Shown: one piece after another, positions 58,208 through 64,000 of the stretch
Layout: every line of letters begins with the position of its first letter
How positions within the stretch are numbered: position 1 is the stretch's first letter
NCBI GenBank assembly: GCA_017163975.1
Contig: JAFFSR010000347.1
Coordinates: forward strand, 3,212,001 to 3,276,000
Direction of reading: 5' to 3'
DNA: 64,000 nt
Origin: Anastatus disparis
Lineage: Eukaryota > Arthropoda > Insecta > Hymenoptera > Eupelmidae
Notes under the pieces: generated by a model
What the model was told of the DNA's origin: nothing
The model's input: only the letters and a program-made list of their open reading frames with translations
The model's database searches: none
Program-made: the position numbers and the translations under genes

Positions 58208-58447
58208 CTTCGAGCATATACTACTGGAGGAAGCCTCCGAATGGCAGAAAGCGTTACAAGGCGAAGAGAGAGAAAGCCTCTATTTTAGTACGTGCTGTCT
58301 CTCTCTAACCGATCTGATTGGCTGCTTCTGTTTCCCACTAAGAAAGTGAGAGAGAGATAGCACGTACCAAAATAGAGGCTTTTTCTCTCTTCGCCTCATA
58401 ACGTAGTTAAAAGCTGGGAGGCTTCCTCCAGTAGTATATGCTCGAAG
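58208..58447. mobile_element. hAT-like MITE, 240 bp, with 8-bp target duplication
   Basis: Inverted arms of about 105 bp begin CTTCGAGCATATACTACTGG. They are flanked by identical ATTATACA octamers (58200-58207 and 58448-58455); 8-bp duplications are typical of hAT elements. The inner part, GTACGTGCTGTCTCTCTCT against AGAGAGATAGCACGTAC, extends the stem. The transcript would be a long hairpin. Confidence 0.88.
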
Positions 58448-58889
58448 ATTATACATCATTAATATTATGACAAAGTATATAAAATAGAGTCGAGTCAAAA
58501 GTGATTTTATTAGAAAAGGATGAGATTACTTACCTTATAATAAAAGAATTTTTAATAAGGAAAGCGATCGCTATATTGCACACATATTTCGTATTGCAAG
58601 GAGTTGGCGCTACAGCTTAAATTTGCGATATTTCAGGTTCTACTTACTCAAATTTAAAAAACCGAACAAATTCTTAAATAAGATCAAATTCCCTATCATT
58701 CTATGTCGAAAATATAGAAATATTTTGTTCGCTAACCTATATTATTTCGTTATAAACAAACACAATTCTGAAAAATTGAAAATTTTTTCTGCTTCAAATC
58801 ATTCCAGCTTATTTATCAACATTTGAAAGTAATATATAACAATTTATCATTAAAGCTGAGACTCTGACATTTTTCAAACACATGTTGAA

Positions 58890-59460
58890 CTGGGTGGGGT
58901 CCAATATTTAGAATGTCCATTTTACATTTGCGTCAAAAATACAAATCCCAATTATTCGAACCATTATTTCATAGTTTCGAAGTTCAAATTTAAGAAAATT
59001 CATTGAATAGAAACGTGTAGACTACAAATGATCAATCATTAGAAGTTTGATTATTAGAATATTATTTATTCGACACTAAACATAAGTCAATTATTTCGAA
59101 ATTACAACTGCACTAATAAACATAAAAATAAAATAGAAGTTTATTTAACCGAAAACTACTGATTTATTCATTGCTGATGTCTTGAACTTAGTAATTTTCG
59201 GTTAAATGAATTTCTATTTTATTTTTATGTTTATTAGTTCAGTTATAATTTCGAAATAGTTGACACATTATTAATTTCGAATAAATAATATTCTAATAAT
59301 CTAACTTCGGTTGATTGGGCATTTGTAGTTTACACATTTCTATTTAATCAACTTTCTTAAATTTGAACTTCGAAATTCCGGAATAATTGTTCGAATAAAT
59401 GGAATTCGTATTTTTGACGCAAATTTTAGATGAACATTCTATATATTGGACCCCCCCCCG
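58890..59460. mobile_element. Foldback MITE, ~570 bp, inserted in the right arm
   Basis: CTGGGTGGGGTCCAATAT and ATATTGGACCCCCCCCCG are its inverted ends. It is flanked by TTGAA on both sides (58885-58889, 59461-59465), and the uninterrupted sequence can be read in the left arm near 57565. It is palindromic over most of its length. Confidence 0.85.
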
Positions 59461-59824
59461 TTGAACTTCAAAAAATATCAATTAGTAGTCGAGTTATAAG
59501 GTTTTTTACCAGGGCGTTCTATGTTTTTTTGCAATATATTTGCCATATCCCTGGTTCTAATTATCGAATTAACATGCAACAAAAACGATTTTTTTTGTTT
59601 TTTTTTATTAAAGAACAAGTTTTTGCAGAGAAAATTACTGCATCTATTGTAGTTTATAAACTATAGTCATTTAAACAATCAATTTGTTTATAACAAATTA
59701 CTCGACCACTTGCGCGAAAAGCAAGTTGCAAATTCGGATTCAGCGGCTCAAAATACATATAAATCACCTGCTTGCTTGGTGGGACCTCTAACTTCATACG
59801 AAACCCTCTGGGCGCCTAGACTAA

Positions 59825-60211
59825 TTATAATTACATATTATTTTCTAATATAATATTAAAAAATAAACTTAACATAAACTAATTATTTTATAATATAATA
59901 TTAAAAAATATACTTATCTTGAGTTACAAAATATAATGATATTATATTATTAATCTGGTGAAGGCTAAAAACAAATAAGTAAATTTTTATCTTGTTTTTA
60001 ATTAATCAAAAAAAAAAATATATTAAGAATTAAAAAAATAACCTCATTTAGAAACATTTCGTTTCCATTAATTAAATTGACAATATCCATTTTTGTTTCA
60101 TTTAAAACTTTGATATTTTTAATTCCTACAATTTTCGAAATGAATGAATTCTCTATTTATAAAATAACAAATATAATATACACATATATAAATATAGGTG
60201 TATATATATAT
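59825..60211. other. AT-rich remainder, possibly Helitron copy B continued
   Basis: No ORF. Contains AATATAATATTAAAAAATA repeats and a TA-rich end before the next Helitron start. Confidence 0.4.
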
Positions 60212-62102
60212 CATCCTATATTATATAGTTATATTAAAAATTCAGTTTCAGCCCCCCCACTCCCCCCGTCCCCCCCAGCTCCCAATAATGTTTTGTAAGG
60301 AATTCCTACAAAATAACGTAAAATTGTTTGTAATTCTACGATATTTTGTAACCATTCACTCCCTCTATAGGTTTTTGAAAATTTAGATAAAGACATCATT
60401 AAACTTTTTTTAATTAGTGGTTCATCAAATGATCTTTCTTCATTAAATTTTCTTTTTGACATTTTACTAATAAAGAAATAAAATATTAAAGATAATACCT
60501 CAATTAAAGGATTGGCAGTTCAGAAAAATCTAATATTATTGATATAAGTATAAATGTTTTATTTAATCAGATAAAATTTTTAAATTAAGATAAATTTAGA
60601 AAGCATAAGAAAAAAGTTACAAGTGTTTTAATTTTTTTGTGTTAAGAACAAGCCAGATTCTGTTCTCTGTTAAGACAGGCAAAAATATTATAAACATATA
60701 CCTACACTTCAGCGTTTCTTACTTTTTAAAAAAAAAAGCAGTAAAATTTTTTTTTGTTGTGCATTAATATTTATATACCGATTAATAATCGAGTAAATAA
60801 CCAAAATCTCAATTAGACAAGGACAGCAAATCCGGCCTGCTTTTAACAAGTACTTTGTATATAGATATAATTGTATACGCGCGTGCATAAAGTTAAGATG
60901 TCTAACTTTTCAAACTTTTTATCGAAAAATCTATTTAAAACGAATTAAAATACTTGTTACTTTTCTTTCATGTTTAATAATTTTAGAAAATTTTAACTGT
61001 ATTTTATTTAAACTATAATCTACTTATATTCTCAATCTATTTTTCTGAATTGTAAATCCTTTAGCTGAGATAATATTTTACTATCAATAATTATTTAAAT
61101 ATATTAAATGATGGATAATTACTTAAGTTTTTAAGTTAGCCTAGTTATCTACTTTAGAAGTTTCAAAATGTCGTATAAGATTATCTTTTCTAGAATATTA
61201 TTTAAATTTATTGTAAAATATATACTTTGAATGGAACTAATATTAATAAAAAATAAAATGAAATATCTATTAATTTTGTGTATATAAATTAAAGATATAC
61301 ATTATTATAAAAAAATAACAATAATTAATATTCAAATATAAGAAATAATTTAAAAATTTTAAATAATAATAATATTTAAAAACATAGAGTTCAATTACGT
61401 ATTAAACTTTAAATTTAGAATAATTATAATGAAAAAATTTCTGTTCTATATTATTGTAAGACATGCTACAATAATATTTAATTGAAAAATATCAAGTTAT
61501 AATAATTATTCTAATAAACATACTGAAACAAAGATTTGAACAAAATAAATATTAGTTGGAAAATTGTTATATAACAATAATATAATAATAAATTGTACAA
61601 ATAATAAAATAACTTTTAAAACTCTGTTTAGATATATAATACTGATGGTGGAGGATGGATTGTAAATAAAATCTATGGTATCAGGAGGAAAGAATATAGA
61701 CTCTCATGGTTGTGTAGGGCTACAGGCAAAGGGAACCATGGTTTTATTTTGAATAATTGTATAAAAAAAAATGGAATAATTTCAATTGATTTTAACATGT
61801 CTCAAAATAACTTAAATTATTATATTGATTTTCCATAATTATTTAAAATAAACCAAAAAAAACCAACACGCCGTTATACCATACATTTTTTGTTATTTAA
61901 TTTAAATTATAAATTTTTAATTGTAAGGTATTATTGACAGTACCTCTTCGGGTGGCGTGGAAATCTGTCTGAACAAATATATAATTAATATAAATTTTAT
62001 TAATAATTTTGTCAGTACAAATTTCATTACTGACTGATATTTTCATTAATATAAATATGCACGGGGGTTGGCGAGCAGCGCCAGCAGTGTGGTACCCCCT
62101 AT
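60212..62102 (+). mobile_element. Non-autonomous Helitron, copy C
   Basis: Starts TCCTATATTATATAG after A and TA-rich DNA; ends in the GC-rich GGTTGGCGAGCAGCG segment and GGTACCCCCTA near 62102. Its last ~700 bp match the 3' region of the large Helitron in inverted orientation (GTAGGGCTACAGGC, GAGGTACTGTCAATAATACC), so it is an internal-deletion derivative of that family. The terminal CTRR is degraded. Confidence 0.78.
60229..60462 (-). CDS. Possible 77-codon ORF antisense to Helitron copy C
   Basis: ATG at 60462; polar N-terminus (SKRKFNEERSFDE), a predicted helix, then a Gly-rich end that is the complement of the C-rich Helitron start. Composition of the first 55 residues is protein-like, but no domain is recognised. 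It may be captured host exon sequence or chance. Confidence 0.25.
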   Translation of the reverse strand: MSKRKFNEERSFDEPLIKKSLMMSLSKFSKTYRGSEWLQNIVELQTILRYFVGIPYKTLLGAGGDGGSGGAETEFLI

Positions 62103-62150
62103 TATATATATTTAATACATATATATATATTTAATACATATATATATATA

Positions 62151-62188
<38 letters not shown>

Positions 62189-62193
62189 CTAGT
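62103..62193. repeat. (TA)n tract between two Helitron 3' ends
   Basis: TA-rich repeats with ATTTAATACATATA units, separating the convergent termini of copies C and D. Confidence 0.85.
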
Positions 62194-62548
62194 GGGGTAC
62201 CCCCCTGCTCGCTCCGCTCGCCTGCCCCTATTATAAGTATCATATCAATATAAAATGTAACATTTGTGCATTGTTTTATATAAAAAATTTTTTATTATAA
62301 TATATTTTTATATTATACATAATATTATATAATTGTACATCTTTTATTAAATTTTTATTATTAACATAGGAACATAAAAAAAATGCATCATATTAATTAT
62401 TTATGTAAAATATCTAAAAATAATTATTAATAAATTTTAATCATTATTCATAACATATAGATTAAGCTGGTTTTTATACCACCTTACATTTTAAATATTT
62501 TAGATTTTCATCATTGTGAATTGAATCTCAATTTTTTGATATAAAATA

Positions 62549-62579
<31 letters not shown>

Positions 62580-62640
62580 TTTATATATAATATTTATAAT
62601 TCTTTTTTATTTATATTATTTTATTATTATTATTATTAAT
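62194..62640 (-). mobile_element. Helitron copy D, 3' end only
   Basis: Plus-strand CTAGTGGGGTACCCCC with GCTCGCTCCGCTCGCC is the complement of a Helitron 3' end with hairpin and CTAG. The interior is AT-rich; no 5' end is seen before the microsatellite, so it is truncated. Confidence 0.68.
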
Positions 62641-63253
62641 TATTTATATTTCATATCACATCATACACAATATCAATATCATCAAACACACATACACACA
62701 TCACACACACACACATCATCAATCACATCACACATCACACACATCATCATCACATCATCACACATCATCACATCATCATCATCATCATCATCACACATAT
62801 ACATCACACACACACACACACACACAAATCATCACACATCACACACACAATCACACACATCACACACACATCCACACACACACACACACACACATCACAT
62901 CACACACACACAACATCAATCATCACATATCACACACATCATCACACATCACATCAACACACATCATCATCATCATCATCACACATCACATCACATCATC
63001 ACACATCATCATCATCACACATCATCACATCATCACATCACACACACATCATACACATCCACACATCATCACACATCATCATCATCACATCACACACACA
63101 TCACATCACACACATCATCATCACATATCCACAACACACATCACACACACACATACACACACACACACATCACACATCACACATCATCACATCATCATCA
63201 TCATCACATCATACACACACACATACATCATCACATCATCACACATCATCACA

Positions 63254-63288
<35 letters not shown>

Positions 63289-63586
63289 CACACATCACAT
63301 CATCACATCATCACATCATCTCACATCATCATCACATCACATCATCACATCATCATCACATCATCATCACATCATCATCATCACATCACATCACATCACA
63401 TCATCATCATCATCATCATCATCATCACATCATCATCATCATCACATCACACACACATCATCACACATCATCATCACACACATCATCACATCATCATCAT
63501 CACACATCACATATATCACACATCATCATCATCATCATCACACATCATCATCACATCATCATCACATCATCACATCATCATCATCA

Positions 63587-63626
<40 letters not shown>

Positions 63627-63652
63627 CATCACACATCATCATCACATCATCA

Positions 63653-63714
<62 letters not shown>

Positions 63715-63774
63715 CATCATCATCACACACATCATCACATCATCACATCATCATCATCATCATCATCATCATCA

Positions 63775-63872
<98 letters not shown>

Positions 63873-63937
63873 CATCATCATCATCATCACATCACATCAT
63901 CATCATCATCATCATCATCATCACATCATCATCATCA

Positions 63938-63969
<32 letters not shown>

Positions 63970-64000
63970 CATCATCACATCATCATCATCATCACATCAT
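62641..64000. repeat. Compound CA / ATC microsatellite, >1.3 kb
   Basis: Mixed (CA)n and (CATCA)n shift gradually into long (ATC)n runs towards the window end. It runs past base 64000. Copy number may be unreliable in the assembly. Confidence 0.95.

Larger units (their letters stand above)
57191..59824. mobile_element. Long foldback element with two nested insertions
   Basis: TTAGTCTAGGCGCCCAGAGG at the left is mirrored by CCTCTGGGCGCCTAGACTAA at the right. The arms extend about 745 bp (57191-57937, and 58522-59824 once the insertion at 58890-59460 is removed). The middle holds a hAT-like MITE. No protein is encoded. The superfamily is unknown. Confidence 0.87.

Noticed and set aside
62641..64000. 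Terminal microsatellite as a telomere or CRISPR-like array
   Set aside because: Only CA and ATC dinucleotide/trinucleotide mixtures with no fixed repeat-spacer structure.

Overview
This is eukaryotic, intron-bearing, very AT-rich DNA made almost entirely of transposable elements, satellites and microsatellites. The element mix (a Ty3/Gypsy remnant with a tRNA-Trp-like primer site, a DD41D-type mariner, Jockey-like LINEs, a PIF/Harbinger-like DDE transposase with a SWIM-like finger, an OTU-bearing Helitron, a protein-primed PolB relic) fits an arthropod, most likely an insect and perhaps a hymenopteran. The organism is an inference; no host gene here identifies it. I saw no rRNA, tRNA or CRISPR array.

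Layout. 1-7600: a 357-bp satellite in two blocks of opposite orientation, separated by a Gypsy element cut off inside gag. 8024-8408: a cluster of a short motif shared with the satellite and resembling a CENP-B box. 9329-11179: a broken protein-primed DNA polymerase gene with candidate short exons upstream. 11631-13020: two tandem repeat families, then an unrecognised 150-codon ORF. 14215-23311: a near full-length Helitron (OTU protease, HUH Rep, Pif1-like helicase) with about nine in-frame stops and one frameshift, facing a short Helitron (23320-24474). 24540-28260: pieces of one LINE family and a foldback element. 30713-34989: a giant inverted repeat (1.73-kb arms) around a retropepsin ORF, with an array of hairpins sharing one loop sequence on its outer right side. 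36694-39426: a broken DDE transposase with an intron. 40257-41027: a third partial copy of the inverted-repeat arm joined to a Gypsy reverse transcriptase piece. 42022-46990: a nearly complete LINE. 47167-48600: an unrecognised broken ORF. 50178-52715: a mariner with two nonsense codons. 53113-54566: a non-autonomous TIR element between (TA)n tracts. 54614-62640: further Helitron copies and nested foldback elements, some with clear target-site duplications. 62641-64000: a long CA/ATC microsatellite running off the window.

The genes do not form a pathway. The window reads as a heterochromatin-like graveyard in which (TA)n tracts repeatedly served as Helitron and other insertion sites. The observations most worth follow-up are the shared-loop hairpin array, the CENP-B-box-like cluster next to the satellite, the conserved small ORF and OTU domain of the Helitron, the stem-loop kept by paired changes in the 12.3-13.0 kb repeat, and the unrecognised ORF at 13.3 kb.
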